Source: an uncultured Methylococcales bacterium
Lineage (GTDB): Bacteria; Pseudomonadota; Gammaproteobacteria; Methylococcales; Methylomonadaceae
Assembly (NCBI GenBank): GCA_903902705.1
Contig: CAIUVX010000075.1
Coordinates: 1-51,802 of the forward strand
Length of the DNA: 51,802 nucleotides
Direction of reading: 5' to 3'
Shown: positions 25,444 to 35,045 of the stretch, piece by piece
Layout of the letters: each line of letters starts with the position of its first letter
Position numbering within the stretch: position 1 is the first letter of the stretch
The notes under the pieces: model-generated
What the model saw: only the letters and a program-made list of their open reading frames with translations
The model's database searches: none
What the model was told of the DNA's origin: nothing
Program-made: the position numbers and the translations under genes

Positions 25444-25953
25444 ATGCCTAAACATCCATTACTCGATAAACTATTTCGCCGTCATAGTATGGAATTAGTT
25501 GCTTTCGCTAATTCGCATATTGCTCATTCAGAAGCAGAAGATTTAGTACAAGAAGCCTATTTACGTTTATTACAGCATCCAGATTGCGCCGCTATTTATA
25601 ATCCGCGTGCTTATTTATACAAAATCATTGCCAATCTGGGATTTGATTATCACCATCGTGCCAGTGTTCATCATCAGTATCTCGAACCGAATGACATCGA
25701 ACCTGATAGTCTCATTTCACCACTTCCCTCACTTGAGACATTAATGGATGGGCAGCTATTATTGAACAAGTGTTTACTGGCATTGGAAACCTTACCTGAT
25801 GTGTATCGTCATGTGTTTTTGCTCAACCGTGTTGATGGCTTATCACACAAAGAAATTGCCGAGGCGTTAGCTGTACCACAACGCACTGTTGAGCGGTATT
25901 GTGCCAAAGCTTTAGCGCATTGTTTTACAGCTACCTTTCACGATAAATCCTAA
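25444..25953 (+). CDS. FecI-like ECF RNA polymerase sigma factor
   Basis: The 169-residue protein has ECF sigma region 2 (ELVAFANSHIAHSEAEDLVQ, with AYLRLLQHP and YNPRAYLYKIIANL) and region 4 (LPDVYRHVFLLNRVDGLSHK, EIAEALAVPQRTVE), characteristic of FecI-type factors. Such factors direct transcription of a TonB-dependent receptor gene upon a signal from the receptor passed by FecR. The next genes, one after the other, are a FecR-like regulator (start 1 bp after its stop) and a receptor with the STN signalling domain, so this is a complete cell-surface signalling unit. Fur-type control would be usual; I saw no clear Fur box. Confidence 0.92.
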   Translation: MPKHPLLDKLFRRHSMELVAFANSHIAHSEAEDLVQEAYLRLLQHPDCAAIYNPRAYLYKIIANLGFDYHHRASVHHQYLEPNDIEPDSLISPLPSLETLMDGQLLLNKCLLALETLPDVYRHVFLLNRVDGLSHKEIAEALAVPQRTVERYCAKALAHCFTATFHDKS

Positions 25954-25954
25954 G

Positions 25955-26914
25955 ATGAACAATACTATTCAAAAACAAGCCAGTCATTGGGTGACACGCC
26001 TGCATTCAGCCGACTGCACGGAAGCTGAACGTTATGCGTTTGATGACTGGTTAGCCGAAAACGAAACTCACAGTGTTGCTTATCAACAGGTATTGACTTT
26101 CTGGCAACAATTAGCAGACATTGAACCGCACGCTGGGGTTGAACTAGAGGCAGCGCGGGCGTATTTGCGTGATAAACGCCAAGCGCGGCGACCATTTTCC
26201 AGCAAACGGGCGGCAACGCTGTTATCGCTATTGCTGGTAATGAGTACCAGTCCCTTTTTTTGGTCGTGGCTACATACTCAAAACTATCACACCGCCAAAG
26301 GTGAACAGGCGAACATTGAACTCAGTGATGGTTCGCACATTGAACTCAATACCGATACTGAATTGAGCGTGCAGTACACGGATGAGGCGCGTAATGTAAA
26401 ACTACAGCACGGCGAAGCCCTGTTTACCGTTGAGCATAACAGCGCGAAACCGTTTGCAGTCACTGCTGCCAATGGCGTGATTAAAGACATCGGCACACGG
26501 TTTAATGTGTATCAACAAGCGGCTAAGGTATCGGTCACTGTGTTGGAAGGCGAGGTCAGTATTACCACAGTTAATAATTCAACACCGCACAACGTAAAAC
26601 CCAATCAACAACTCGATTACGATAACAACGGGCAACTCACCCCCGTCTCTCAAGTAGATGTGAATAGCACCACCGCGTGGCAGAAAAAACTTGTAGTGTT
26701 TAAAGCCCAGCCATTGAGCATCGTTATTGAACAACTGGCGCGTTATCATGACGTGAGTTTGCGAATAGCCGACCCACGCTTGCAAGGGCTTAAAGTGAGT
26801 GGTGTGTTTCCCAGTGATGATTTGTCTGTTGCCTTGAATACCATTGCCAGTGCCTTGCCCATTAAAATAACGTCCACTGGAGCAATGGCGTTTGTGATTC
26901 AAGCGGCTGATTGA
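25955..26914 (+). CDS. FecR-like anti-sigma/sigma regulator
   Basis: The 319-residue product has an N-terminal FecR_N/DUF4880 cytoplasmic part (QASHWVTRLHSADCTEAERY to about 75), one transmembrane helix (about 85-105, LLSLLLVMSTSPFFWSWL), and a periplasmic FecR domain (GEQANIELSDGSHIELNTDT, GTRFNVYQ, VTVLEGEVSI) followed by a STN-like C-terminal region (LVVFKAQPLSIVIEQLARYH). It spans the inner membrane, sensing the STN domain of the receptor and controlling the FecI-like sigma factor encoded just upstream. A 39-nt hairpin separates it from the receptor gene. Confidence 0.92.
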   Translation: MNNTIQKQASHWVTRLHSADCTEAERYAFDDWLAENETHSVAYQQVLTFWQQLADIEPHAGVELEAARAYLRDKRQARRPFSSKRAATLLSLLLVMSTSPFFWSWLHTQNYHTAKGEQANIELSDGSHIELNTDTELSVQYTDEARNVKLQHGEALFTVEHNSAKPFAVTAANGVIKDIGTRFNVYQQAAKVSVTVLEGEVSITTVNNSTPHNVKPNQQLDYDNNGQLTPVSQVDVNSTTAWQKKLVVFKAQPLSIVIEQLARYHDVSLRIADPRLQGLKVSGVFPSDDLSVALNTIASALPIKITSTGAMAFVIQAAD

Positions 26915-26920
26915 TTAGGA

Positions 26921-26959
26921 GTGCAGGCTTTGCTTGCAAGTGACAGGCAAAGCCTGCAC
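26921..26959. repeat. REP-like hairpin between fecR-like and receptor genes
   Basis: GTGCAGGCTTTGC and GCAAAGCCTGCAC form a perfect 13-bp stem around a 13-nt loop (26934-26946). It begins 6 bp after the FecR-like stop and about 100 bp before the receptor start. It may lower read-through or stabilise the upstream message. There is no U-tract. Confidence 0.6.
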
Positions 26960-27057
26960 ACCATGCGTATAATTTTTTCAAAAAAGTGGCGGTGTTACCC
27001 CGTTCATTCAGTCTTATGTGTAGTGCTACCAATAAACTAACTCACAAGGAGACTCGA

Positions 27058-29475
27058 ATGCGTACACTACCTAAACTCATGGCAACCCTACCACTAGCGG
27101 TTTACATGGGCTGTTCCCTCGCTGAATCAAATACCTACAATTTCAATATTCCAGCCCAGCCCTTAGGTTCTGCGTTAAATGCAGTCAGCCAACAAACAGG
27201 TTTACAGCCTTTTTATGTCGATGAAGTCGTGGCAGGTAAACAAAGCCCCGCATTAAAAGGTAATTACAGCCAACAGCAAGCCGTGGCAATATTACTGGCA
27301 GACAGTGGTTTAAACCACACCTTCACAAGTAATAACAACGTGGCGGTTAAAGCAAAATCCGCCAGTGAACAACAGGCGGATAACTCTATCAAAGCCTTAG
27401 CCACCATCACAGTAAGAGACAAAGCAGGTGATGATCCTTTCAGTAAAGATTATGCCGTACCAAATGCCAGCACAGCGACTAAAACCGATACGCCGATTAT
27501 GGAAACGCCCGTGTCGATTCAAGTAGTCACGCGGGCAGTTATGGATGATCAACAAGTTATTTCCGCGATGCAGGCTTTGCAAAATGTCAGCGGAGCGCAA
27601 CCTGCTTCTGGTCAGTTTAACGATAATTTTATGTTGCGCGGTTTTGACGCGACCACAACGTATCGCGACGGTTTACGGCAATCGCAAATCACTAATTATG
27701 AAACTGCCAATTTAGAGCGTATAGAGGTGCTTAAAGGGCCCGCAGCGGTTTTGTTTGGACGCTCTGAACCGGGTGGCATCCAAAATCTTGTCACTAAAAA
27801 GCCGCTGGATATGCCTTATTATTCGGTGCAGCAACAATTTGGTTCTTATGATCTTTACCGTACCACCGCCGATGCGACAGGCCCTTTAAATAAAGACAAA
27901 ACCTTGCTGTATCGCATGAATCTTGCTTACAAAACTAATAATTCGTTCCGTGATTATATTCATCAGGAGCATATCTTTTTTTCACCATCAATGACTTGGC
28001 GACCGACAGATCGTTTTGAAACTAATCTGAATCTGGAATATCAACATGATGAGTTTCCAGCGCAAGGCGGAGGGGCAGCGGTGATTCCTGCAATCGGCAA
28101 TCGCCCTGCGGCTATTCCGATTAGCCGCTATCTGGGTGATCCTGTTGTTGATGACAACCTGCCCAATAAACAGGACAAAATACTGCTAGGATTTAATTGG
28201 TCTTATAAATTCTCTGATAACTGGAAATTACAAAATCGCTTCCAGTATATCAATAATGATTGGCATCAAACGGTACTTACCCAAGGCGGTTTGGCGGCAG
28301 ATAATCGTACCTTAATCCGCAGACTTTTTAACACCCCGATAGTGAGAGATACCTACGCAACCAACCTTGATTTGACAGGTAAGTTTGACACGGGGTTTTT
28401 ACATCACGATGTATTGGCGGGTTTTGATTATATGCGAAATACCTCTCACGAAGGCGGTGGTTTCACTGGTGCAACACCCGTGGTTACCAATATCAATATT
28501 TATAATCCTACTTATGGCACTATCAATGTCAACTCACTCAATGCGTTGGCAAACAATCGCTTTTTAGACAGCAGTGAGAGCTGGTATGGCGTATATTTTC
28601 AAGATCACATTAGTTTTTGGGACAATAAACTGCATATTTTGGGGGGTGGGCGGCAAGATTGGGCAGCAACTACCTCAGGTCAATCAACCAAATCATTTGA
28701 AAGTATTCCGTCAACTACCGTTAACAATGGGCATTTTAGTCCACGCGTGGGCGTTGTCTATCAGCCAGTGAAAGAGGTCTCTCTGTACGGCAATTATGTC
28801 GAGTCGTTCGGCACTAACAATGGCACATCCGCCTCAGGTACACCGTTCGCACCACAAATCGCGCAACAACATGAAGTCGGTATCAAAACTGAATTTTTTG
28901 ATAACCGCTTAACGACCACACTGGCATTTTTTGATATTACCAAATCCAATGTCTTGACACCTGTACCTGGCACTACGTTTTCCGATGTAATCGGTGAAGT
29001 CCGCAGTAAAGGCATTGAATTCGACATTGCAGGGCAAATCACCGAAAACTGGAGTGTCATTGCTAACTATGCAAATACCAATGCTTACGTTAGTAAAGAT
29101 AACAGTGCCAAACTCGCAGGTGCAGGAAACCAAAGTAATTCCCTTTACAGTGTGGCGCGTAATACGGGTAATGTGTGGTCAAAATATCAATTTAATCAAG
29201 GCGTATTGGAGGGTTTTAATTTCGGCACGGGTGTTGCTCTAGCGAGTTCTAAAGAAGGTGATTTGGCAAATACCTTTCAATTACCCGGCTGGACGCGTTG
29301 GGATGCCAGCATAGGCTATACGTTCAAAAACTCGCCCAGCGGATCAAAAATCAGCACCCAGCTCAATGTTTATAACTTGCTGGATAAGACCTATTACTTA
29401 GGTGCCAGCAACCGTTTCAATATCCAGCCTGGTCAACCACTGACTTTGCTAGGTTCAGTACGCATTGAATTTTAA
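27058..29475 (+). CDS. TonB-dependent siderophore receptor with STN signalling domain
   Basis: The product from ATG 27058 (805 residues) has a signal peptide (to about residue 23), an STN domain (YNFNIPAQPLGSALNAVSQQ to about 105), a TonB-box/plug region (PIMETPVSIQVVTRAVMDDQ, FMLRGFD, YRDGLRQS, IEVLKGPAAVLFGRSEPGG) and a 22-strand-type barrel ending in SVRIEF. Receptors with this plan import ferric siderophores through the outer membrane and signal to FecR. An AAGGAGACTCGA ribosome site fixes the start; an upstream start at 26986 is not needed. A terminator-like hairpin follows at 29503. The siderophore cannot be told from sequence. Confidence 0.93.
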   Translation: MRTLPKLMATLPLAVYMGCSLAESNTYNFNIPAQPLGSALNAVSQQTGLQPFYVDEVVAGKQSPALKGNYSQQQAVAILLADSGLNHTFTSNNNVAVKAKSASEQQADNSIKALATITVRDKAGDDPFSKDYAVPNASTATKTDTPIMETPVSIQVVTRAVMDDQQVISAMQALQNVSGAQPASGQFNDNFMLRGFDATTTYRDGLRQSQITNYETANLERIEVLKGPAAVLFGRSEPGGIQNLVTKKPLDMPYYSVQQQFGSYDLYRTTADATGPLNKDKTLLYRMNLAYKTNNSFRDYIHQEHIFFSPSMTWRPTDRFETNLNLEYQHDEFPAQGGGAAVIPAIGNRPAAIPISRYLGDPVVDDNLPNKQDKILLGFNWSYKFSDNWKLQNRFQYINNDWHQTVLTQGGLAADNRTLIRRLFNTPIVRDTYATNLDLTGKFDTGFLHHDVLAGFDYMRNTSHEGGGFTGATPVVTNINIYNPTYGTINVNSLNALANNRFLDSSESWYGVYFQDHISFWDNKLHILGGGRQDWAATTSGQSTKSFESIPSTTVNNGHFSPRVGVVYQPVKEVSLYGNYVESFGTNNGTSASGTPFAPQIAQQHEVGIKTEFFDNRLTTTLAFFDITKSNVLTPVPGTTFSDVIGEVRSKGIEFDIAGQITENWSVIANYANTNAYVSKDNSAKLAGAGNQSNSLYSVARNTGNVWSKYQFNQGVLEGFNFGTGVALASSKEGDLANTFQLPGWTRWDASIGYTFKNSPSGSKISTQLNVYNLLDKTYYLGASNRFNIQPGQPLTLLGSVRIEF

Positions 29476-29502
29476 TACTCCCGTTTGCATTATTTATTAA
29501 CC

Positions 29503-29537
29503 ATTCAACCCAGCTATTAATATTTACTGGGTTGAAT
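29503..29537 (+). terminator. stem-loop after the siderophore receptor gene
   Basis: ATTCAACCCAG (29503-29513) and CTGGGTTGAAT (29527-29537) form a perfect 11-bp stem with a 13-nt loop. No T-run follows, so it may attenuate transcription between the receptor and the PepSY gene. Confidence 0.55.
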
Positions 29538-29576
29538 AATGGAATTCATTCACTGATAAAACTCGTTCTATAAAAT

Positions 29577-30797
29577 ATGAAGTCTTCAATTAATCACGTT
29601 GCTGTTCAGGCATCGTCATATTCACAAACCAGTTCGCCGAAAAAATCACGGCAGTTTTGGCGGAGTATTCATCGCTATATTGGTCTGTTTGCGGGCGTAC
29701 TTTTTGTTCTGGTAGGGCTGAGTGGAAGTGTGCTGGCATTTTGGCAAAGCATCGACGAATGGTTGAACGCACCACTGATGGTTATCCAACAACCTTCACC
29801 GCAGAATACGGACTATCGCTCTCTGGATGAACTGTTTAAGGTTGCAAACAATATCATTCCTCAGGGAGGTGTTCCAGAAATCATTCGCTTGCCACGTCAT
29901 TCTGGGACGGCGGTGACCATCAGCTATTCAAAAACCAATACTGATAAAAAAATGGATTTTTACGATGTCTTTATCAATCCCTATACCGCCACCGTGAACG
30001 GTCAAAGACTCAGGTATTCAGGGAATAGCGAGCTTTTACAACCTTTTACCTATTTGATGAGAAGCTTTCATTACACATTCGTTCTTAGGACGCGATAATT
30101 CTCATGTTGTGGGTATTCCCAGTCTTTTTCTGTTGCTGTCCATGTTGATAGGATTTGTATTATGGTGGCCGCGCAGTCATCAATGGCGAACGCTCTGACT
30201 ATTAAGCGAAAAGCGAGTGTAGAGCGTTTAACGTATGATCTACATAAAACTGTCGGGGTCTATTTCGGCGGGCTGTTGATTGTCATTATGTTGACTGGAA
30301 TCGCGTTAATATTTTCCACTCAGACTCAAGCAATTGTGACGCTGTTTTCGCCAATAAAAATGCCATCCCATAAAATGAAGTTTCAGTCAGTGCTGATTGT
30401 CGGGGGGAAGCCACTTGGTGTGGATGCAGTTGTTAATATTGTCAATCAACTCTATCCAAATGGAACATTACAGTCAGTTATCTTACCTAAAACGGCAACC
30501 GATGTTTATCGTGTAGGAAAACTTGCAGATAACGAAGTGAATCAGACGTTTACCAAACGAGTCGTTACGATTGACCAATACAGTGGCAAAATTTTAGAGG
30601 TTCGAGATCCCGGTCAATTTAGTGGTGGAGAAACCTTTATCTCATGGTTATATCCGTTACATTCTGGCGAAGCCTTTGGTTTTGTCGGGCGGTTAATATG
30701 GTGTTTGGCAGGGATTGCTCCGTTAGTGCTTTATGTTACGGGTATTATGCGCTGGTTACAAAAACGGCGAGCAAAAAAACGCATTGCAAACGAATAA
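29577..30797 (+). pseudogene. PepSY-associated membrane protein, broken by two frameshifts
   Basis: The first part (29577-30098) shows a transmembrane helix (LFAGVLFVLVGLSGSVLAF) and FINPYTATVNGQ, as in PepSY_TM iron-uptake proteins. The frame then changes: near 30084 the expected LGRDNSHVVGIPSLFLLL continues in the +1 frame until about 30190 (WWPRSHQWRT), then returns to the original frame with LTIKRKAS, YDLHKTVGVYFGG and later VLYVTGIMRW. In the annotated frames this leaves 173- and 211-residue pieces with a stop at 30096-30098. The full protein would be about 400 residues. Such proteins often follow siderophore receptor genes and may act in ferric-siderophore reduction. Either a real pseudogene or two sequence errors. 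Confidence 0.82.
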
Positions 30798-30806
30798 GGC
30801 TGAACC

Positions 30807-31010
30807 ATGTCGGCATTACATTTATCACACCAACATAAAGTTACACGCGAAGCAGTAAAAACGCCTCAACAGTGCGAGCAACCAGCACATGACGTTTCCG
30901 TTACCGCGCTATTTTCAAGTACATTTTCAGCATATTCATGAACGTACAGACGATGTTTATCAAGAATTGGCGGAGATTAAAAATTTAGCTGCGCAGGTCC
31001 TCCCCCCTAC
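30807..31010 (+). other. unassigned short ORFs after the PepSY gene
   Basis: An ATG at 30807 opens 44 codons (MSALHLSHQHKVTREAV...), and an overlapping frame from 30889 reads MTFPLPRYFQVHFQHIHER and on through YQELAEIKNLA. Neither matches a family I know. They may be remnants of one gene with a frameshift, since the second frame looks like helical protein. The region ends against the tail of the convergent membrane protein gene. Confidence 0.3.
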
Positions 31011-33029
31011 TTACCGATTAATAAGCTCAAGTTTTTCTTGTTTTAAAAAAATTAATTGCAAGGACAAAAAAGCAGCTAGACATAATACTGGAAATGCAGC
31101 CAACATATAAGTCGCATTAATAGTAGCAAAAGAACTAATATCAACAAGAACAGTGATAAAAATTCGAGAAATAAATAGACACCACATCAGGGTACTTATT
31201 ATAAATATATCTGTTATTGGTATTTTTTTTACCACTATCAAAAAAAAATATATTAGATATATAAAAGCACCCAACGGTACAATGATAGGCATCACTAATT
31301 TATATAGTTTACCCAATAACTTCTTAAGTTTAGAGGGCGCGTATTTATCATTATAGATGTATGACTGATAAATATGCTCAATATGAAATATACCCTTCTC
31401 GCCAAAACCTAGCGTAGTATCTTGTTGCTCTACTAATGAATTAATCAGCAATGGTTTTGAGGGTGATGTGTCGATAGCAATACTGCAATTATCATAATCT
31501 GATACGTCAATTAAAAAACCTTGATGGTTTGCAGTTGGATTTTTGACGGTTTCAGTAATATCATGACTGTCTATTCTATCAATTTCTTTTTTAACGGTTA
31601 TTCCGTTCACTGAACAATTAAGAACTATCCAATCAGCAGTCGTTGAATAAAACCAACCTGTTAATATGGTTCTTTGTTCAATGGGTGCAAAAATAGTGCT
31701 TGGATTACCCAAAAAAAGACGTACTCTTTGCAATTGATCTAAGGGTTCTTCGCTTGCGCCACCTGTCGCCGCTATTGGAAGTTGAACCATTGCCAGCTTT
31801 ATTGCCTCACTTATTTTTTCTGGCACAGTTTGTAATTGTGTTAACGTAATATTGGGCATAAAAGGCAGAGGATTCGTTCTACATTTTATAACACCACTAT
31901 CACAGGCTGTTGCTATTTCTTTGGTTATATTATTGTAAAACTCGGCGGCAAGAACAGGGGTTTGGTAATAACCTTTATTGGCAACAGCATCTCTTAATGC
32001 CCAGTCAAAAAACTCTCCCGCATAATCGCCGCACGTCCATGAATATAAAGCACAGCCAGCGTTAGCTTCTATTTTCGCTTTATCTTCAAGAAGCTCTTTT
32101 AATTGTGCAAAGCTTGGACTGACTTTATATATCGCTTGTCTCTTTTCAAATGAAACAGGTATATAAGGTAAATCCTGCCCCACGTCCACACTATTTAATT
32201 TTTTAATAGCCTGAGAATTAAAATCGACTACTTCAAATTTTCCATATTTATAATAATTAGTTAATCCAATTAAACTAACAAATGCTATGGACACCAATGA
32301 AAAAAATGCAAATCTATAAGAAACTTCTTTTATCGGTAATTTTTGCTGTTTTAATTGCAGAACTCTTAATAATACTAAAAGTAATAAACTAGGAATTATC
32401 CAAAACCCTTCTTCACGCGTTATCCAAAATAAACCAAAAATCAAACCATAAGGAATAATGCTTCTTAGCTGAATATCCTTCTGTTTTGTCGTAAAAACCA
32501 GTCTAATTACACCCGATAGTATGATTAATGATAAAGCTGGATAAATATTATCTCTGGTGATGTGCGTTAGAAATAATTCTGGATGAAGAAGCATGGCAAA
32601 AAACAATATTAAAACGATATATTTATTCACACCAAATACGCGCAATGTATTTGCAAGTAATCCACAAGAAAACAGATAAAAAAGCGCGATAGCTAGGGTA
32701 ATTGGTGTACCTATTAATCCATTTATAGCTAAAAATAATGGAAAACCAGCACCTTTGGCTAAAGTCATTTGGCTGTAATCGCCCAGCCAGTGTCCACCTA
32801 ATATTAAACGCGCATTGCTCCAATATAAAGCATCATCATAAATCGCCCCTGTATAAATAGATACTGGCAAGTGCATCGATAGAATGATATATATAATAGA
32901 GAAAAGGTAGAACAAGGGTTTTAATGACCAGTGGTCGGTAAAAAAATTTACTATTGCATCGGGTATTTTGGTAATTATGGATAGTAATGAATTTTTAATA
33001 GTTTCAGTTTCTATAGATAAATCAGTCAT
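31011..33029 (-). CDS. polytopic membrane protein, possible lipid-linked glycosyltransferase type
   Basis: The 672-residue protein has around ten hydrophobic helices. The N-terminal half has the plan of GT-C type membrane proteins: a first helix followed by YDDALYWSNARLILGGHWLG, whose acidic pair resembles the catalytic loop of such enzymes, then further helices. A large non-membrane part (about 290-560) with several Cys follows and then three or four C-terminal helices. I cannot name a family or substrate. The coding sequence is AT-rich, with many Ile, Asn and Lys, compared with its neighbours, which may mean horizontal origin. It lies downstream of the GT39-like gene on the same strand, with a 175-bp gap holding repeat fragments. 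Confidence 0.7.
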   Translation of the reverse strand: MTDLSIETETIKNSLLSIITKIPDAIVNFFTDHWSLKPLFYLFSIIYIILSMHLPVSIYTGAIYDDALYWSNARLILGGHWLGDYSQMTLAKGAGFPLFLAINGLIGTPITLAIALFYLFSCGLLANTLRVFGVNKYIVLILFFAMLLHPELFLTHITRDNIYPALSLIILSGVIRLVFTTKQKDIQLRSIIPYGLIFGLFWITREEGFWIIPSLLLLVLLRVLQLKQQKLPIKEVSYRFAFFSLVSIAFVSLIGLTNYYKYGKFEVVDFNSQAIKKLNSVDVGQDLPYIPVSFEKRQAIYKVSPSFAQLKELLEDKAKIEANAGCALYSWTCGDYAGEFFDWALRDAVANKGYYQTPVLAAEFYNNITKEIATACDSGVIKCRTNPLPFMPNITLTQLQTVPEKISEAIKLAMVQLPIAATGGASEEPLDQLQRVRLFLGNPSTIFAPIEQRTILTGWFYSTTADWIVLNCSVNGITVKKEIDRIDSHDITETVKNPTANHQGFLIDVSDYDNCSIAIDTSPSKPLLINSLVEQQDTTLGFGEKGIFHIEHIYQSYIYNDKYAPSKLKKLLGKLYKLVMPIIVPLGAFIYLIYFFLIVVKKIPITDIFIISTLMWCLFISRIFITVLVDISSFATINATYMLAAFPVLCLAAFLSLQLIFLKQEKLELINR

Positions 33030-33104
33030 CGTTTTTATTTCAAATTTTTATTATTTTGTTAATACTATTAAATCACTTAATGCGCGTCAATGACATTAAG
33101 TTAA

Positions 33105-33190
33105 GTCGTTCGTACTGAGCTGAAATATGAACGCCTTAATTTGTGGGTTTAGATTTTTCATTTACCCTTCGACAGGCTCAGGGCAAACGA
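33105..33190. repeat. repeat fragments related to the palindromic element
   Basis: GTCGTTCGTACTGAGC (33105-33120) resembles the left core of the dispersed palindrome, and CCCTTCGACAGGCTCAGGGC with AAACGA (33165-33190) is a related TTCGACAGGCTCA-type repeat common in proteobacterial intergenic DNA. They are too diverged from copies 1-4 to be called a full copy. Confidence 0.5.
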
Positions 33191-33204
33191 AAAAATAGTT
33201 ATAA

Positions 33205-34704
33205 CTATCGTGATGATGAAATTAATCGGTTCGCGGCTGACCATTGCTTATCTCCATTATCATGAAATAGCGCGTAAGCACCATAATCTTTAATTGGTTT
33301 AAGACGCGATTTAACAGTTTCTGGTAGATCATTAACACTTTCTTTCCTAACGATATAAAAATTATGATTAGGTGATGCTAGGCTCGTTTGCAGTTGAGCA
33401 ATTTCAGTCTCAAATACCGCCTTACCTTGCAGATAAAACTCCGCAGAATAAGGTCTGTCCAAGAAATAAACTAACTGCTCTTGTGGTTGTGCGACTTGCG
33501 TATAAGCGGATACCAATGATTTTTGAGAAGCTAAAAAATCTACGTTGGGAAATTGGCAAGCAATGACTAAACCCATAAATGAGAGCGGTACACACGAAGC
33601 TAATACCGTTCGATATTTAGGTAACTCAAAACAATCAGCAAGCAGCAAAGCAAAACCAGCTAATGAAGGTAGCGCGTAAGTCCAAATTAAGTTTGCTGAA
33701 AAGGTGAAAAATAGTAACGGCGATAGCATCCACAATAAACAATATAAACGCCAGCTATTATTAGCTTTCAGCCATTCACTAGGCTTTCTTTTTATTAACG
33801 CAGTTAATATTATCTTGAGAAAAACGAACGACCACGGAAAAGCTGCAACCAACCAAAAAAGCCAAATGATACCGCGCGTGCGACCATGCCCGTGACCATA
33901 AAGATCGCCTTGCCATTCGGGTACGGTGAAGCGTTGCCAATGTTCACCAATGAAAAAATATTCTAAAAATCCAGGGGTTTTTTGTTCGGCGATTAAATAC
34001 CACGGCACACTGATACATAGCATTAACAGTGTCCCTTTGATCCAAGGAATGCGTTTCCAAATAGTTAGCCACTCGCCCGTAATGACAGTCCAAAGCCCTA
34101 TAGTGATACCTGATAACACAATGGTAATAGGACCTTTTGCCAACAAACCGATACTCAAACCTACAAAAAATAGATAGCCCCAGAACGATTTATCTTTCTG
34201 TAAAGCTAGCCAAAAAGAAGCCAGAGCCAGTGTAATACCAAAACTCAGTGCGACATCCATTGCTACCGTGCCAGACATGACAAAAAACAGTACTGTACTA
34301 CTCAGAATAATGGCAGCACTCCATGCTTTATCCAAGCCACGTTGTACGCTGGCTAAATGAAAAATAATCCAGACTATGCCTAAACTTAAAACAAACGAGG
34401 GTAATCTAGCGAAAAATTCATTATCGCCGCCTAACCATAAGCTTGATGCTGTCATCCAAACGGTCAAGGGTGGCTTTCCCCAAAAAGGTACACCATAATC
34501 AATTAATGGTGTTACCCAGTTTTTAGTTTCGAGCATTTTACGACCCATTTCCGCATATCTTGATTCGGAAGGATCATACAGAGGATAAAATCCTAGGGTA
34601 AGCACTCGTATTGCTAACAGCATTGTCAGCAAGCTAAATCCCGTGGCTATTTTTTGTAGTGTTGCGTTCGATTTGTTATCGACCGTATTTATCGAAAGAG
34701 CCAT
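33205..34704 (-). CDS. ArnT-like glycosyltransferase (GT39/PMT family)
   Basis: The 499-residue product starts at ATG 34704 with a first transmembrane helix followed by YPLYDPSESRYAEMGRKML, the acidic loop typical of ArnT/PMT enzymes, and WVTPLIDYGVPFWGKPPLTV; many further helices follow (for example GLSIGLLAKGPITIVLSG) and a C-terminal soluble part. Enzymes of this family transfer sugars from polyprenyl phosphate carriers to lipids or proteins on the periplasmic side of the inner membrane; ArnT itself modifies lipid A with aminoarabinose. No arn genes are nearby, so the sugar and acceptor are unknown. A longer reading frame extends upstream by 16 codons but lacks support. Confidence 0.87.
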   Translation of the reverse strand: MALSINTVDNKSNATLQKIATGFSLLTMLLAIRVLTLGFYPLYDPSESRYAEMGRKMLETKNWVTPLIDYGVPFWGKPPLTVWMTASSLWLGGDNEFFARLPSFVLSLGIVWIIFHLASVQRGLDKAWSAAIILSSTVLFFVMSGTVAMDVALSFGITLALASFWLALQKDKSFWGYLFFVGLSIGLLAKGPITIVLSGITIGLWTVITGEWLTIWKRIPWIKGTLLMLCISVPWYLIAEQKTPGFLEYFFIGEHWQRFTVPEWQGDLYGHGHGRTRGIIWLFWLVAAFPWSFVFLKIILTALIKRKPSEWLKANNSWRLYCLLWMLSPLLFFTFSANLIWTYALPSLAGFALLLADCFELPKYRTVLASCVPLSFMGLVIACQFPNVDFLASQKSLVSAYTQVAQPQEQLVYFLDRPYSAEFYLQGKAVFETEIAQLQTSLASPNHNFYIVRKESVNDLPETVKSRLKPIKDYGAYALFHDNGDKQWSAANRLISSSR

Positions 34705-34932
34705 TTGAAAAGTCCAGCAGTTAAAGTTTATTTCCAAATGAGCAATAAACAAGCCAAATAAAAAAATTTAGCTAACATACTGTATAGAGGCGTTATTTTT
34801 ATAGATGGCTAAGCAGTGGATAATAATTAAGGGGCAAAACTACCATGCAGACGGTTGTTTTAAACCAGTGAGTAGATCGTGAGCAGTTTATTGTGGCTTT
34901 ACTATGGGATTATCTATAGGTGGTGTGGAGAG

Positions 34933-34957
34933 AGGGTAGAAAACGCTTTTCTACCCT
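34933..34957. terminator. hairpin terminator downstream of purC
   Basis: AGGGTAGAAAA, cgc, TTTTCTACCCT form a perfect 11-bp stem with a 3-nt loop in the 341-bp gap 34705-35045, about 90 bp beyond the purC stop. The gap also must hold the promoter of the GT39-like gene; nothing else stands out apart from a G7 run near 35012. Confidence 0.65.
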
Positions 34958-35045
34958 ATAATCGTGCAATATTTGTATGCTAAAAACGATTTTCTAACTA
35001 TTTTTGCGGGGGGGTATTTAGTTGGCTACGTCAAGCTGTTGGTGT

